NCBI GenBank assembly: GCA_029055625.1
Contig: JAIDCY010000148.1
Location: 1 to 64,000 of the forward strand
Direction of reading: 5' to 3'
DNA length: 64,000 nt
DNA from: Ruminococcus sp.
GTDB lineage: Bacteria; Bacillota; Clostridia; Oscillospirales; Ruminococcaceae
The position numbers and the translations under genes were made by a program. Of this stretch, positions 31,279-44,095 are shown one piece after another. Position 1 is the stretch's first letter; each line of letters begins with the position of its first letter. The notes under the pieces are model-generated. The model saw nothing but the letters and a program-made list of their open reading frames with translations. It was not told where the DNA came from and did no database searches.

Positions 31279-31307
31279 TTTACTGTAATGTAATATTATG
31301 GTATAAT
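31279..31307 (+). promoter_or_regulatory. SigA-type promoter upstream of hsdS-uvrB-NADAR-uvrA
   Basis: TTTACT-N17-TATAAT ahead of AGAAAGGACGG and ATG 31341. Confidence 0.6.
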
Positions 31308-31340
31308 GGAAATGTATTCAGAAAGGACGGTAAAAATTTT

Positions 31341-32537
31341 ATGGGAGAATGGAAAAAATATAAAGTTTCTGATATAGGGAAAGTTGTTACAGGAAGAACT
31401 CCTAAAACATCAAATCATGATTTTTACGGTGGAAGTATTCCTTTTCTGACACCTTCCGATGATATGAACGTAAAGTATGTTTTACCAACATTAAGAACTC
31501 TTACAGAATCAGGTAAGTTATCCGTAAAAAATTCTGTAATTCCGGCGGATTCAGTATGTGTAAGTTGTATTGGTTCTGATTTGGGAAAGGTTGTTATTAC
31601 AACAGAAGAAACGGTTACAAATCAGCAGATAAACTCAATTATTATAGATAAATCAAGATTTGACGTTGATTTTGTTTATTATTCCATGATTATAATTGGA
31701 AAAATATTAAATTATAATAGTAAAATTTCTACAGCAGTTCCTATTATAAATAAAGGTTTTTTTTCTCAATATGAAATTTTTTGTCCCCCACTGGAAGAAC
31801 AAAAACAAATAGCCTCTGTATTGTCCGCACTTGACGACAAAATAGAACTCAACAACCGGATTAATAAAAATCTTGAGGAGCAGGCACAGGCAATATTTAA
31901 AAGCTGGTTTGTGAATTTTGAACCATTCGGGGGCGTTATGCCTGAAGACTGGAAAATAACAACGTTAGGTGAAGTATGTTCATGTGTTCTCGGCGGAACA
32001 CCAAGCCGGAAAAATCCTGAATATTGGAATGGTAATATTTCGTGGATAAATTCCGGTGAAGTAAACCGGTTTAGAATAACATCACCGACTGAATTAATTA
32101 CAAAAAAAGGCTTAAATTCTTCCTCAACAAAATTATTACCTGAAAAAACTACTGTATTAGCGATTACAGGGGCGACATTAGGACAGGTAAGCTTACTTGA
32201 AATAGAAAGCTGTGCCAATCAGTCAGTTGTAGGAGTAATTCCGAATGAAATTCTACCTTATGAATATATTTTCCCATTTATCAAATCTAACATTAAAGAA
32301 ATCACTTCATATCAGACAGGCGGAGCTCAGCAACATATTAATAAACAAAATGTAGAAAGTCTGCCGGTTTATATACCATATGAAAAAAGTATTGAAAATT
32401 ATAAAAATATAACATCTCCAATATATAATATGATAGCAGAAAAATGTTTTGAAAATCAACATCTTTCCGCCATACGTGATGTCCTGCTCCCTCAACTCAT
32501 GAACGGCAGAATAGATGTATCAGAAATCCGCATATGA
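31341..32537 (+). CDS. hsdS: Type I restriction specificity subunit (two-TRD HsdS)
   Basis: [48 protein letters not shown] central helix and second [28 protein letters not shown]-terminal [15 protein letters not shown]. Confidence 0.93.
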   Translation: MGEWKKYKVSDIGKVVTGRTPKTSNHDFYGGSIPFLTPSDDMNVKYVLPTLRTLTESGKLSVKNSVIPADSVCVSCIGSDLGKVVITTEETVTNQQINSIIIDKSRFDVDFVYYSMIIIGKILNYNSKISTAVPIINKGFFSQYEIFCPPLEEQKQIASVLSALDDKIELNNRINKNLEEQAQAIFKSWFVNFEPFGGVMPEDWKITTLGEVCSCVLGGTPSRKNPEYWNGNISWINSGEVNRFRITSPTELITKKGLNSSSTKLLPEKTTVLAITGATLGQVSLLEIESCANQSVVGVIPNEILPYEYIFPFIKSNIKEITSYQTGGAQQHINKQNVESLPVYIPYEKSIENYKNITSPIYNMIAEKCFENQHLSAIRDVLLPQLMNGRIDVSEIRI

Positions 32538-32550
32538 AAGGAGACGGAAA

Positions 32551-34512
32551 ATGAAAAATTTTGTACTTCATTCAAAGTACGCCCCCGCCGGTGACCAGCC
32601 ACAAGCGATTGATAAACTTGTAAATGGTATACAGTCCGGACGGAAAGAGCAGATACTGTTAGGCGTGACGGGTTCGGGAAAGACTTTCACAATGGCGAAC
32701 GTCATCGCACGAGTGAATAAACCTACACTTGTACTCGCTCATAATAAGATACTCGCCGGACAGTTATGTGCGGAGTTTAGGGAATTTTTCCCTGAAAATG
32801 CGGTGGAATATTTCGTATCATATTACGATTACTACCAGCCGGAAGCGTACGTACCGAGTACGGACAGCTACATTGAAAAAGATTCGTCAATAAACGAGGA
32901 GATAGACAAGTTGCGACATTCCGCAACCACAGCACTGGCAGAGCGTCGGGACGTAATAATAGTAGCGAGCGTATCGTGTATATACTCGTTAGGCAGTCCG
33001 GAGGAATACCGTTCAATGGTAGTATCGATACGTCAGGGGGCGGAGAAGTCGAGGGAAGAGTTGATAAAAGAACTGGTAAAAATCCGTTACGAGAGAAATG
33101 ACGTATCATTTGAACGGAATAAGTTTCGTGTACGAGGTGATGTTGTAGAAATATTTCCGGCAATGTCGAGTGATACCGCAGTTCGTGTGGAATATTTCGG
33201 CGACGAGATAGACAGAATTTCCGAGATAAACGCCGTCACAGGAGAGGTAAAAGCGACGGTAAGTCATGTTGCGATATTTCCGGCATCGCATTACGTTGTA
33301 AGCGACGACAGAATAGAATCCGTTCTTGAGGAAATCGACAGGGAACTTGCGGAACGTATAGAATATTTCACCGCAAACAATAAACTTATAGAGGCTCAGA
33401 GAATCGAACAGCGGACACGTTATGATATGGAGATGTTACAGGAAGTCGGCTACTGTAGCGGTGTGGAGAACTATTCACGGATACTCACCGGACGTCCTGC
33501 CGGAAGCACACCGCAGACGTTGTTAGACCATTTCCCTGAAGATTTTCTGTTGATAGTCGACGAAAGCCACGTAACGTTACCGCAGGTCAGGGCGATGTAC
33601 GCCGGAGACCGTGCGAGAAAATCGACGCTTATAGATTACGGATTCAGATTGCCGAGTGCATACGATAACAGACCGTTAAATTTCGACGAGTTCAACACAC
33701 ATATAAATCAGGCGATATACGTCAGTGCGACACCGTCGAAACTGGAGCGTGAAAAAACTGATATAATCGTGGAGCAGGTTATAAGACCGACCGGATTAGT
33801 TGACCCTGAAATAACGGTCAAATCGACGATTGGACAGATAGACGATTTATTTTCAGAAATTAACAAGCGAATCGCAAAAAATGAACGTGTACTTATAACT
33901 ACCCTCACAAAGAAAATGGCGGAAAATCTTACGGAATATTACGGAAATTTAGGCTTGAAAATCCGGTATCTTCATCACGATATCGATACGATAGAGCGTA
34001 TGGAGATTATAAAAGATTTAAGAAAAGGAGTATTCGACGTCCTTGTAGGGATAAACCTGCTCCGTGAGGGGCTGGATATTCCGGAGGTAAGCCTTGTTGC
34101 GATACTCGATGCCGACAAAGAAGGCTTTCTGAGAAGCGAAACGTCACTGATTCAGACTATCGGACGTACCGCACGAAACAGTCACGGACAGGTAATAATG
34201 TACGCCGACGAGGTAACCGGTTCTATGGAGCGTGCGATAGTAGAAACAGAACGCCGTCGTAGTCTGCAGATAGCGTATAATCAGGAACACGGTATAATTC
34301 CGGAAACTATTATTAAAGACGTTCGGGACGTACTGGAAATAACGTCGAAGAAGAAACTTGAAAAATCCGGTAATAAGAAGCTGACAGCTAAAGAACGTGC
34401 GGAACTTATAGAGAAACTCACGGAAGAAATGAAGATATCCGCCAAAATGCTGGAATTTGAACACGCTATATATTTACGTGACAAGATAAATGAACTGAAA
34501 GGAGTAAAATGA
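32551..34512 (+). CDS. uvrB: UvrABC system protein B
   Basis: [72 protein letters not shown]; start with GGAG at 32551. Confidence 0.97.
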   Translation: MKNFVLHSKYAPAGDQPQAIDKLVNGIQSGRKEQILLGVTGSGKTFTMANVIARVNKPTLVLAHNKILAGQLCAEFREFFPENAVEYFVSYYDYYQPEAYVPSTDSYIEKDSSINEEIDKLRHSATTALAERRDVIIVASVSCIYSLGSPEEYRSMVVSIRQGAEKSREELIKELVKIRYERNDVSFERNKFRVRGDVVEIFPAMSSDTAVRVEYFGDEIDRISEINAVTGEVKATVSHVAIFPASHYVVSDDRIESVLEEIDRELAERIEYFTANNKLIEAQRIEQRTRYDMEMLQEVGYCSGVENYSRILTGRPAGSTPQTLLDHFPEDFLLIVDESHVTLPQVRAMYAGDRARKSTLIDYGFRLPSAYDNRPLNFDEFNTHINQAIYVSATPSKLEREKTDIIVEQVIRPTGLVDPEITVKSTIGQIDDLFSEINKRIAKNERVLITTLTKKMAENLTEYYGNLGLKIRYLHHDIDTIERMEIIKDLRKGVFDVLVGINLLREGLDIPEVSLVAILDADKEGFLRSETSLIQTIGRTARNSHGQVIMYADEVTGSMERAIVETERRRSLQIAYNQEHGIIPETIIKDVRDVLEITSKKKLEKSGNKKLTAKERAELIEKLTEEMKISAKMLEFEHAIYLRDKINELKGVK

Positions 34513-35078
34513 TTATGAAGTATACTGTAACAGATATACAGAAAAGATTTGATAAAAAGGAAAAATTGAAGTACATTTTTTTCTGGGGACATACACCCTC
34601 ACCGGACGGTACGATAACTAAAACCTGCCTGAGTCAGTGGTATAACTGTAAGTTCACCGTCGACGGCGTGGAATACTCAACCGCTGAACAGTACATGATG
34701 TCACGGAAAGCGTTACTTTTCGGCGATACGGAAATAAATAAACAAATCATGTCGGCGAAACACCCGAAAGAGTTCAAGGCACTCGGCAGAAAAATACGTA
34801 ACTTCAATGATAAGGTATGGAACGAACATAAAACGGCTATCGTAATAAAGGGAAATTACGCCAAATTCTCACAGAATCCGGAACTGAAAGAATTTCTGTT
34901 TAAAACCGGAAAACGTGTACTTGTCGAGGCAAGCCCGCATGATAAGATATGGGGGATAGGTACGCCTGCGAACACTGAAGGTATAGAAAATCCGGCGATA
35001 TGGAACGGTGAGAATCTGTTAGGGTTTTGTTTAATGGAGGTCAGGGATATGCTTGCGGAGGAAAATGATAATGACTGA
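34509..35078 (+). CDS. NADAR-family protein (YbiA-like; predicted ADP-ribosyl hydrolase)
   Basis: [45 protein letters not shown]...[16 protein letters not shown]; overlaps uvrB stop by ATGA. Confidence 0.92.
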   Translation: MIMKYTVTDIQKRFDKKEKLKYIFFWGHTPSPDGTITKTCLSQWYNCKFTVDGVEYSTAEQYMMSRKALLFGDTEINKQIMSAKHPKEFKALGRKIRNFNDKVWNEHKTAIVIKGNYAKFSQNPELKEFLFKTGKRVLVEASPHDKIWGIGTPANTEGIENPAIWNGENLLGFCLMEVRDMLAEENDND

Positions 35079-37887
35079 TAAAATTATCATACGTGGTGCG
35101 AGGGCAAACAATCTGAAAAATATTGACCTTGAAATTCCACGGGATAAACTGATAGTTATGACGGGACTTTCCGGATCGGGAAAGTCTTCGCTTGCTTTTG
35201 ATACGATATACGCCGACGGTCAGAGGCGTTATGTGGAAAGCCTGTCGTCATACGCCAGAATGTTTTTAGGTCAGATGGAAAAACCTGATGTAGACAGTAT
35301 AGAAGGACTATCACCGGCAATATCGATAGACCAGAAAACAACATCTAAAAATCCACGTTCAACAGTCGGGACGGTTACAGAAATATACGACTATCTGAGA
35401 TTACTTTACGCAAGAATCGGTATACCACACTGTCCGGTATGCAACAGGGAAATCTCGCACCAGAGCATTGACCAGATAGTTGATAAAATAATGTCTCTGC
35501 CGGAAAGAACCAAGATACAATTACTTGCACCAGTGGCACGTAATAAAAAGGGTACGTTTCAGAAAGAGTTTGAAAGTATACGGAAAAGCGGATTTGTACG
35601 TGTCAGGGTAGATGGCATTATTTACGACATCAACGAAAAAATAAAACCGGAAAAAAATGTAAAACATTTTATAGAAATAGTTGTAGACAGACTTGTGATA
35701 AAGGACGGTATACAGTCGAGACTTGCGGATAGTCTCGAAACGGTATTCAGTCAGGGAGAACTCGCAATAGTCGACGTTATCGACGGTGAGGAGATGTTAT
35801 TTTCGCAGAATTATGCTTGTCCGGAACATAATATAAGCATTGGAGAATTAGAACCGGTAATGTTTTCTTTCAATAATCCTATGGGAGCGTGTCCGCATTG
35901 TACGGGTTTAGGGATGTACCGGCATATAGACCCTGAAATAATCGTACCTGACAGAAACATTTCCATAAAAGACGGTGCGATAAATGCACACGGCTGGAAC
36001 AGTCTGACGGAAAATTCAATATCTATGATGTATTATAAAGCGATTTCCGGAAAATACGATATACCGCTTGATGTACCGGTAAAAGAACTTAAAAAAAATC
36101 AGCTTGATATTTTTCTGTACGGTACAAACGGTGAAAAACTTACTCTGAAACGTCCGGAGAGTTTAGGCGGTGGTAGTTATAACGCAATTTTCGAGGGCGT
36201 AATAAATAATCTTATGCGACGGTATCGGGATACGAACAGTGAGAGTTCACGGAATGAGATTGAAGAGTATATGAGCGAAACGGAATGTCCGGAATGTCAC
36301 GGAAAGCGTCTGAAACCGGAGTATTTAGCGGTAACGGTAGGCGGAAAGAATATAAATGAAGTTACGGAAATGTCGGTAACGGATTGTCTGAAATTTTTTG
36401 AGAATATGCAACTTTCCGAACACAATTCAATGATAGGCGGACGGATTATAAAAGAAATAAGGGAACGTTTAGGATTTCTGCAGAGTGTCGGACTGGAATA
36501 TCTTACACTGTCGAGGTCTTCCGGAACGCTTTCGGGTGGAGAAAGTCAGCGTATAAGACTTGCTACACAGATAGGGTCATCACTGGTGGGAGTTCTGTAT
36601 ATTCTCGACGAGCCAAGTATAGGACTTCATCAGCGTGATAACGATAAACTTATTGCGACGTTGAAAAAATTAAGAGATGCGGGAAATACTCTGATAGTGG
36701 TAGAACATGATGACGATACAATGTTATCGGCGGATTATATCGTTGACATAGGAGTGGGAGCAGGTATAAACGGCGGAAATGTAGTATATGCCGGAGACGT
36801 TAAAGGTTTACTGGAGTGTACGGAATCGATTACCGGACAGTATCTGAGCGGACGTAAAAAAATAGAAGTACCTGAAAAAAGACGTTCCGGAAATGGTAAA
36901 TTTCTTACAGTACACGGAGTTTGCGAAAATAATCTGAAGCACGTAGATGTAAAAATACCGTTAGGGGAGCTGGTATGCGTAACAGGAGTATCCGGTTCAG
37001 GAAAATCGTCGTTAGTAAACGAGGTGATATATAAACATCTCGCAATGAAACTGAATCGTGCGAAGATAAAAGCCGGAAAGTTCGACAGTATGGACGGTCT
37101 GGAAAATCTCGACAAGGTAATATGCATTGACCAGTCACCGATAGGACGTACACCACGTTCAAATCCGGCGACGTATACCGGAGTTTTTACGGATATTCGG
37201 GAACTTTTCGCACAGACTCCCGATGCCAAGGCACACGGTTATAACAGCGGACGTTTTTCTTTCAATGTAAAAGGCGGACGTTGTGAAGCCTGTGAGGGCG
37301 ACGGAATCATTAAAATTGAGATGCACTTTCTGCCTGATGTCTATGTGCCGTGCGAGGTATGCAACGGCAGACGTTATAACCGTGAAACTCTTGAAATAAA
37401 GTACAAAGGCAAATCCATTTACGACGTACTGGAAATGACCGTCGACGAAGGTGTTGAATTTTTCGCCCATATGCCGAAGATTTCCCGAAAACTTAAAACT
37501 TTACAGGAAGTGGGTTTAGGATATATAAAACTCGGACAATCCGCTACAACGTTATCCGGAGGTGAGGCACAAAGGGTTAAACTTTCGACGGAATTGTCAA
37601 AACGTTCCACCGGAAAGACTATATATATTCTCGACGAACCGACGACAGGACTTCATACCGCAGACGTGCATAATCTGATTGATGTACTTCAGAAATTCAC
37701 GGAGCAGGGAAATACAGTCCTTGTGATTGAACATAATCTCAATGTGATAAAAGTCGCTGACCATATAATTGACTTAGGATACGAGGGTGGCGACAAGGGC
37801 GGTATGATTATCGCACAGGGTACGCCGGAAGAAATCGCACAGTGTGAGGAATCGTATACCGGACAATATCTGAAAAAATATCTTTAA
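35071..37887 (+). CDS. uvrA: UvrABC system protein A
   Basis: [64 protein letters not shown]; two ABC modules, LSGGE signatures and zinc fingers. Confidence 0.97.
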   Translation: MTDKIIIRGARANNLKNIDLEIPRDKLIVMTGLSGSGKSSLAFDTIYADGQRRYVESLSSYARMFLGQMEKPDVDSIEGLSPAISIDQKTTSKNPRSTVGTVTEIYDYLRLLYARIGIPHCPVCNREISHQSIDQIVDKIMSLPERTKIQLLAPVARNKKGTFQKEFESIRKSGFVRVRVDGIIYDINEKIKPEKNVKHFIEIVVDRLVIKDGIQSRLADSLETVFSQGELAIVDVIDGEEMLFSQNYACPEHNISIGELEPVMFSFNNPMGACPHCTGLGMYRHIDPEIIVPDRNISIKDGAINAHGWNSLTENSISMMYYKAISGKYDIPLDVPVKELKKNQLDIFLYGTNGEKLTLKRPESLGGGSYNAIFEGVINNLMRRYRDTNSESSRNEIEEYMSETECPECHGKRLKPEYLAVTVGGKNINEVTEMSVTDCLKFFENMQLSEHNSMIGGRIIKEIRERLGFLQSVGLEYLTLSRSSGTLSGGESQRIRLATQIGSSLVGVLYILDEPSIGLHQRDNDKLIATLKKLRDAGNTLIVVEHDDDTMLSADYIVDIGVGAGINGGNVVYAGDVKGLLECTESITGQYLSGRKKIEVPEKRRSGNGKFLTVHGVCENNLKHVDVKIPLGELVCVTGVSGSGKSSLVNEVIYKHLAMKLNRAKIKAGKFDSMDGLENLDKVICIDQSPIGRTPRSNPATYTGVFTDIRELFAQTPDAKAHGYNSGRFSFNVKGGRCEACEGDGIIKIEMHFLPDVYVPCEVCNGRRYNRETLEIKYKGKSIYDVLEMTVDEGVEFFAHMPKISRKLKTLQEVGLGYIKLGQSATTLSGGEAQRVKLSTELSKRSTGKTIYILDEPTTGLHTADVHNLIDVLQKFTEQGNTVLVIEHNLNVIKVADHIIDLGYEGGDKGGMIIAQGTPEEIAQCEESYTGQYLKKYL

Positions 37888-37909
37888 ATAAAGAAAGTTA
37901 ATCCCCGAA

Positions 37910-37945
37910 ACAATTATTTATAACTGCTTCGGGGATTATTGTTAA
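37910..37945. terminator. Terminator-like hairpin after uvrA
   Basis: AATCCCCGAA...TTCGGGGATT. Confidence 0.7.
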
Positions 37946-37997
37946 TATTTGATTACTTGCATAAATCAAACTTTGTCCATGATTTTTTATTTCACCA

Positions 37998-38369
37998 CTA
38001 TTCATTCAAAACTGGAATATAAGCCGAATCAAGTTCTCTCACAATAGCAATAAAATCCTCATATTCTTTTTCGTTCAGGCAATTAAAGTGTCTATCTGAT
38101 GTAAGAATTTCTGATGTAATATTTTTAATATATTTTATGGAATTTTTACTCAATGAGTTTGCCAGTCTCCATACAAAATAATAAAATAGTACATTCATGA
38201 TTGTTTCTTCTTCTGAACCTGATACTGTCTCCATCTCTACTTCGTCACCATGCAGACATGCTATTGTAGAAGATGTTATTCCTCTAAGTCCAAGCATAGT
38301 ATCAACGTCAAATTTGATTTCAGCCTTTACAATAAAGTATTTGTTATCATTTGATTGATGTATATACAT
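37998..38369 (-). CDS. Hypothetical protein (123 aa)
   Basis: Isolated ORF, plausible codon usage. Confidence 0.6.
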   Translation of the reverse strand: MYIHQSNDNKYFIVKAEIKFDVDTMLGLRGITSSTIACLHGDEVEMETVSGSEEETIMNVLFYYFVWRLANSLSKNSIKYIKNITSEILTSDRHFNCLNEKEYEDFIAIVRELDSAYIPVLNE

Positions 38370-38447
38370 ACTTATTACCTCTAAATTCCGATTTATCTTA
38401 ATAATAATTATACATCAAAGCCGTTACATTGTCAATAGAAAGTCTTT

Positions 38448-38984
38448 TTATTTTCGGGTAATGTGTTTTCTTATGTAACGAAAAGTATAGTCTTCACCCT
38501 TATCGGCGAGCATACGGAGCAGGAACTCTATTTTCCGTGCGGTATTTTTTTCTATGAAACGGTGAGTTTTTCCTCTTGTAAAGTATTCCAGCGGACAGGA
38601 ATCATTATATTTTTCCTTGTTGTAGGTCTTTGAGGCGGAAAGCCTGTCACAGAACATCTCTACTATGTAGTCGTCAGGCATGGGGACAGGTTCTATGCGT
38701 CGGGTTTTCGGGTTGTAATCCGTCCAGTACTCGAAATGGTGACGGTTTCTGCCCTTATGGTGAATCCATGCTTTAGAATATCCTTCAATTTCACGTTCTT
38801 TTTCGTTAGGACTTCTGTTACCCTGGAAGTACAGTACACCAGGGATAAATTCAGTCGGTGAGAATTTAGATAAGTCATGCAGAAGACCACGTTTTAATAT
38901 ACCTGCTCGGAAACAGTGCCACATTACGAGGTGTCTGTGATGCAGTACGGTTTTAAGATGTCCGAAAAAATTTTTAATCAACAT
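38448..38984 (-). CDS. DUF5662-like protein
   Basis: HLKTVLHHRHLVMWHCFRAGILKRGLLHDLSKFSPTEF...HHKGRNRHHFEYWTDY. Confidence 0.8.
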   Translation of the reverse strand: MLIKNFFGHLKTVLHHRHLVMWHCFRAGILKRGLLHDLSKFSPTEFIPGVLYFQGNRSPNEKEREIEGYSKAWIHHKGRNRHHFEYWTDYNPKTRRIEPVPMPDDYIVEMFCDRLSASKTYNKEKYNDSCPLEYFTRGKTHRFIEKNTARKIEFLLRMLADKGEDYTFRYIRKHITRK

Positions 38985-39019
38985 ATAATCAGCTCCTTTT
39001 CTATATTATAACACAAAAA

Positions 39020-39042
39020 TGACACTCTGTCAAAGAGTGTCA
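39020..39042 (-). terminator. Terminator hairpin overlapping 3' end of the 39030-39212 ORF
   Basis: Perfect inverted repeat TGACACTCT-GTCAA-AGAGTGTCA with T-rich run on the minus-strand side. Confidence 0.65.
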
Positions 39043-39212
39043 GGGATTTTGATGTCAATTTCCGTTACCGGCGGAAAAATACCGGGTGAATCGTCTATGG
39101 TATCTTCTCCGGCAATCAATGGTATAAATCCGGAATCATTCCACGATGCCGACGGAAAAAAGTATTCGTAATCCTTTGCGAACGGGTCAGGTACAGGAAT
39201 TTCTTTATTCAT
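39030..39212 (-). CDS. Small hypothetical protein (60 aa)
   Basis: ORF MNKEIPVPDPFAKDYEYFFPSASWNDSGF... with GGGAG-like site upstream. Confidence 0.5.
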   Translation of the reverse strand: MNKEIPVPDPFAKDYEYFFPSASWNDSGFIPLIAGEDTIDDSPGIFPPVTEIDIKIPDTL

Positions 39213-39285
39213 TTTATCATCTCCCGAATGTTATTATGTACATTCAGGTAAATAATATTAATGGTATATTTTTACATATTTTCAC

Positions 39286-39314
39286 TTGATTTTTTTATGG
39301 AAATATGATAAAAT
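39286..39314 (+). promoter_or_regulatory. SigA-like promoter upstream of DUF1292 pair
   Basis: TTGATT-N17-TAAAAT. Confidence 0.55.
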
Positions 39315-39346
39315 AAGTTATACAGAAAAAAGGAGGTATTTTTTCT

Positions 39347-39700
39347 ATGGTGGATTTTGATGATGACGAAGAGTATTTCAGTAGTGAGGAGGTACAGGAA
39401 CTTATGGCGGAAATAGCCGGAGATTTCGCAACACCTGACGAATCACCGGAAAATGAGTTTATAACCCTTACCAATGAGGACGGCGAAGCGGTAGAATTTA
39501 TGGTACTTGGTATAGTGGAGTATGCGGAAAAATTTTATATAATACTTCTGCCGACCGCTGAGGATACCGACCATAACGTAATTCTGGAACTCGTTCCCGA
39601 CGAAGAAAATAATTGCAGTACGTTCGCACCAGTACCGGAAGAGATTTTACGGGATATATTCAATAAATTTCTTACGGAATACGGTGAGAATCATGAATAA
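39347..39700 (+). CDS. DUF1292-like acidic protein
   Basis: FITLTNEDGEAVEFMVLGIVEYAEKFYIILLPTAE...VILELVPDEEN. Confidence 0.8.
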   Translation: MVDFDDDEEYFSSEEVQELMAEIAGDFATPDESPENEFITLTNEDGEAVEFMVLGIVEYAEKFYIILLPTAEDTDHNVILELVPDEENNCSTFAPVPEEILRDIFNKFLTEYGENHE

Positions 39701-39715
39701 ACAGGAGGTTTTAAG

Positions 39716-40012
39716 ATGAGTGATTTTATCGAAAATGAAGAGTTTGAAGAGGAAGACGAAAATTATATAACCCTTACAGATGATGACGGAAATGAAGTAT
39801 CTTTTGAGGTAATCGGAGAGGTTGAGTATCAGGAGCGATATTTTGCGGTACTTTTACCTTTCGACGAGGACGACGACGGTGTAGTTATACTTGAAATTAT
39901 GCCATCCGATGACGAAAACGGCGAATTTCTTTCCATCGATGACGATAAACTTCTGTATGAGGTTTTCGACAAATTCAAATCAGAGTACGACGGAGAATAT
40001 GAGTTTGAGTAA
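39716..40012 (+). CDS. DUF1292-like acidic protein (tandem paralog)
   Basis: YITLTDDDGNEVSFEVIGEVEYQERYFAVLLPFDEDDDGVVILEIMPSDDE. Confidence 0.85.
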   Translation: MSDFIENEEFEEEDENYITLTDDDGNEVSFEVIGEVEYQERYFAVLLPFDEDDDGVVILEIMPSDDENGEFLSIDDDKLLYEVFDKFKSEYDGEYEFE

Positions 40013-40029
40013 AATTTAATCAGAAAAAA

Positions 40030-40058
40030 ATCCCCTGTCGGTCAGCACAACAGGGGAT
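40030..40058. terminator. Bidirectional terminator between DUF1292 pair and gdhA
   Basis: ATCCCCTGT...ACAGGGGAT with A-run on the left; convergent genes. Confidence 0.8.
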
Positions 40059-40108
40059 TCGATATTTATATTATTTTTTCTGATAAGTCACTGTCAGTTA
40101 TTTCTTAA

Positions 40109-41618
<1,510 letters not shown>

Positions 41619-41622
41619 TAAA

Positions 41623-42900
41623 TCATTTTCCGAATTTATTTAAGTATTCGCTTGCAAGATAAAGTGAACCGCATACAACAACTATGCCGTCGTTTAAGAG
41701 TGCGTATTCCTTAGCCTTTGCGACAGCATCAGTCAGTTTATGATAAACGCCGGTATGTGTACCGAACTTTCGGGATATTTCAGCGAGTTTTTCTGCCGGT
41801 ACTGCATTAGGTGCGAAGCCGTCTACAGTAAACATGACTTTTGAACATCTTGCAATATGACGTACACACTCTGGATAATCCTTTGAATCAACCATACCCA
41901 TGACTGCATAAATCGTTTTATTCGTAACTGAAGAAGAACAGTATAACTGGTAAACTCCTTCCGGATTATGTCCGCCGTCCACAATAACAGGCGGATTGCC
42001 GTTGATATACTGTATACGTGCCTTTACCTGAGTATTTTCTATGGATTTTTTAATATTTTCGTCAGAAATTTCAAAACCTTTTTTTCTGAGATATTCACAC
42101 GCCTCAATAGCCGTCACGGCATTCATGGGCTGGTGAAATCCTAACATAGCCATTTTATACTGTTCTTTTTTGTAAGTAAACGGCTTATTATCTGTTGGAG
42201 AGGCTACCAAATATTGTGTACCACAATGTTTAAAATCTCGATGGTCAGGCATTATAAATTCAGCATTCTTTTCCTTTGTGACTTTTTCAACAAGATATTT
42301 TACATTGCGTTTATTGTCAATGGAAAGAATAACAGCGGAATTTTCCTTTATTATACCGACTTTTTGCTGTGCGATTTTTTCAACAGTATCGCCTAAAATG
42401 TCTGTATGGTCAAGGGATATTGAAGTTATCACCGACAGCAGAGGAGGCGGTATAACATTTGTACAGTCAAGCAGTCCGCCGATACCGCATTCCAATACCA
42501 CTATATCGCAGTTTTCACGGACATACCACAGAAAAGCAATCGCCATAGTAATTTCAAACTGTGAGTAAGGTTTATCGTCAATTCTTTTACTGATAAGACT
42601 ACATATTCTGCATAGTGAATCGTCATCTATTTCCGTACCGTTTATGCGGATTCTGTCGTTATACCGGAGTATATACGGCGATGTGAATTGTCCGGTTTTG
42701 TAGCCGGAATATATCAAAGCATTTGAAATATATTCCACTGTAGAACCCTTTCCGTTAGTACCGGCAATGTGTACGAATTTAAGTTTTTTTTCCGGATTTC
42801 CGATAATTTTCATTAAATTTTCAGCCCGTGAAAGGTCAGTAATTTTTCCGCCGGATTTACTGTAGGAATTTATAAATTCCGTACATTCATTAATATTCAT
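41623..42900 (-). CDS. folC: Folylpolyglutamate synthase / dihydrofolate synthase
   Basis: FVHIAGTNGKGSTVEYISNAL, VVLECGIGGLLDCTNVI, VDGGHNPEGV. Confidence 0.94.
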   Translation of the reverse strand: MNINECTEFINSYSKSGGKITDLSRAENLMKIIGNPEKKLKFVHIAGTNGKGSTVEYISNALIYSGYKTGQFTSPYILRYNDRIRINGTEIDDDSLCRICSLISKRIDDKPYSQFEITMAIAFLWYVRENCDIVVLECGIGGLLDCTNVIPPPLLSVITSISLDHTDILGDTVEKIAQQKVGIIKENSAVILSIDNKRNVKYLVEKVTKEKNAEFIMPDHRDFKHCGTQYLVASPTDNKPFTYKKEQYKMAMLGFHQPMNAVTAIEACEYLRKKGFEISDENIKKSIENTQVKARIQYINGNPPVIVDGGHNPEGVYQLYCSSSVTNKTIYAVMGMVDSKDYPECVRHIARCSKVMFTVDGFAPNAVPAEKLAEISRKFGTHTGVYHKLTDAVAKAKEYALLNDGIVVVCGSLYLASEYLNKFGK

Positions 42901-43189
42901 AGTCTATGCAGGCACGGTCAGTTTTTATAGTACCGATAAACTTTCCGAATGCTATGTGTGCAGGGTGTACCTGATAGGCGTTGAGGTCTTCTATAGTCTC
43001 AAAGTCGCAGAGCAGGGAAATTGTATAGTTTGACTGGTCTGCATCTTTCGAGTTGATAACAACTTCACCCTTTTTGAGTTCCTTTACATTTGCGATAACG
43101 TCGTTGAAACGCTCCTTGGCTTCGAGGGCGTTTTCGTAAACTGTTTTGTCAGTTTCCTTTAATCTGAACATTACAATATGTTTAATCAT
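42890..43189 (-). CDS. Dabb-family (stress-responsive A/B barrel) protein
   Basis: MIKHIVMFRLKE...ALVCDFETIEDL-type pattern, YQVHPAHIAFGKFI. Confidence 0.85.
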   Translation of the reverse strand: MIKHIVMFRLKETDKTVYENALEAKERFNDVIANVKELKKGEVVINSKDADQSNYTISLLCDFETIEDLNAYQVHPAHIAFGKFIGTIKTDRACIDYEY

Positions 43190-43203
43190 GATAAAAAATC
43201 TCC

Positions 43204-43731
43204 TTATTTTAAAATCATTCTGTACTTTTTACATCTGAAAGTCCGGCTGTTATCGAATTTTGAGTATTCGGAATATTCCTCGAAAACAAGACCGCATTTT
43301 TCTATAACTCTTCCGGAAGCTATATTTTCTATGGCGTGTTCTGCTACAAATTCACGGGCATTATGTTCGGAGCAGGCGTATTTAATCATACGTTTTGAAG
43401 CTTCTGTTGCGTAGCCGTATCCCCAGCAGTCGAATCGAAGATTATAGCCGAAACTCCATACATTTTCGTTGGTTCTGAACCGTATACCCCCCGAACCAAT
43501 CAGCATATTATCCGATTTCCTTACAAATCCCCATGTATACTCATTTTCAAGGTTTTCAAGGGATTTTAACCACTCTTTCGTTACTTCTGTATTTTCGTGA
43601 CACGGATAAATCATATACTCTGCAACTCGTTCGTCACCTGTCCACGAAAATACGGCTTGTGTATCGGCGACGGTAAGCGGTCTTAAAATCAGGCGTTCCG
43701 TTTCGATAACAGGGATTATAAAAATACTCAT
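43204..43731 (-). CDS. GNAT-family N-acetyltransferase (RimJ/RimL-like)
   Basis: ETERLILRPLTVADTQAVFSW, ARASGRVIEKCGLVFE-type C-terminus. Confidence 0.88.
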   Translation of the reverse strand: MSIFIIPVIETERLILRPLTVADTQAVFSWTGDERVAEYMIYPCHENTEVTKEWLKSLENLENEYTWGFVRKSDNMLIGSGGIRFRTNENVWSFGYNLRFDCWGYGYATEASKRMIKYACSEHNAREFVAEHAIENIASGRVIEKCGLVFEEYSEYSKFDNSRTFRCKKYRMILK

Positions 43732-43738
43732 AAAAATA

Positions 43739-44095
43739 TCACCTGTCTATAATATTATAACTTTCGTCAATGATGTTGCATAATATTTTAAAGTCAATAT
43801 TTCCGTCAAGGATTATCGAAATCCATAGTTTTTTGTTCATATGGTACGCCGGAAATGCTTTACCCTCCGCAATGAGGCACTCTCTGGTAAGCGGTTCGCA
43901 TTTCAGGTTTATAATATCAACTATTGTATTATCATCATATCCGAATACAGATTTTTTCACCTGTAAAACTGCCACATACCATTTTTTATTTTTCCGGTTT
44001 CTTAAAACAAACGTATCGGGAGTTTTCAGCCACAGATATTCCGGTTCTGTGGCGTACTTCTCCCTGACATATGCTATTATCTTATCACGCATCAT
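43739..44095 (-). CDS. MmcQ/YjbR-like protein
   Basis: YVREKYATEPEYLWLKTPDTFVLRNRKNKKWYVAVLQV...AYHMNKKLWISIILDG. Confidence 0.8.
   Translation of the reverse strand: MMRDKIIAYVREKYATEPEYLWLKTPDTFVLRNRKNKKWYVAVLQVKKSVFGYDDNTIVDIINLKCEPLTRECLIAEGKAFPAYHMNKKLWISIILDGNIDFKILCNIIDESYNIIDR

Noticed and set aside
23171-32537. Phase-variable inversion between the two hsdS genes
   Set aside because: They are in opposite orientation, but the conserved helices are of different subfamilies and I see no long inverted repeats; no evidence for shuffling
36735-37229. 164-aa minus-strand ORF
   Set aside because: Antisense to uvrA; no support
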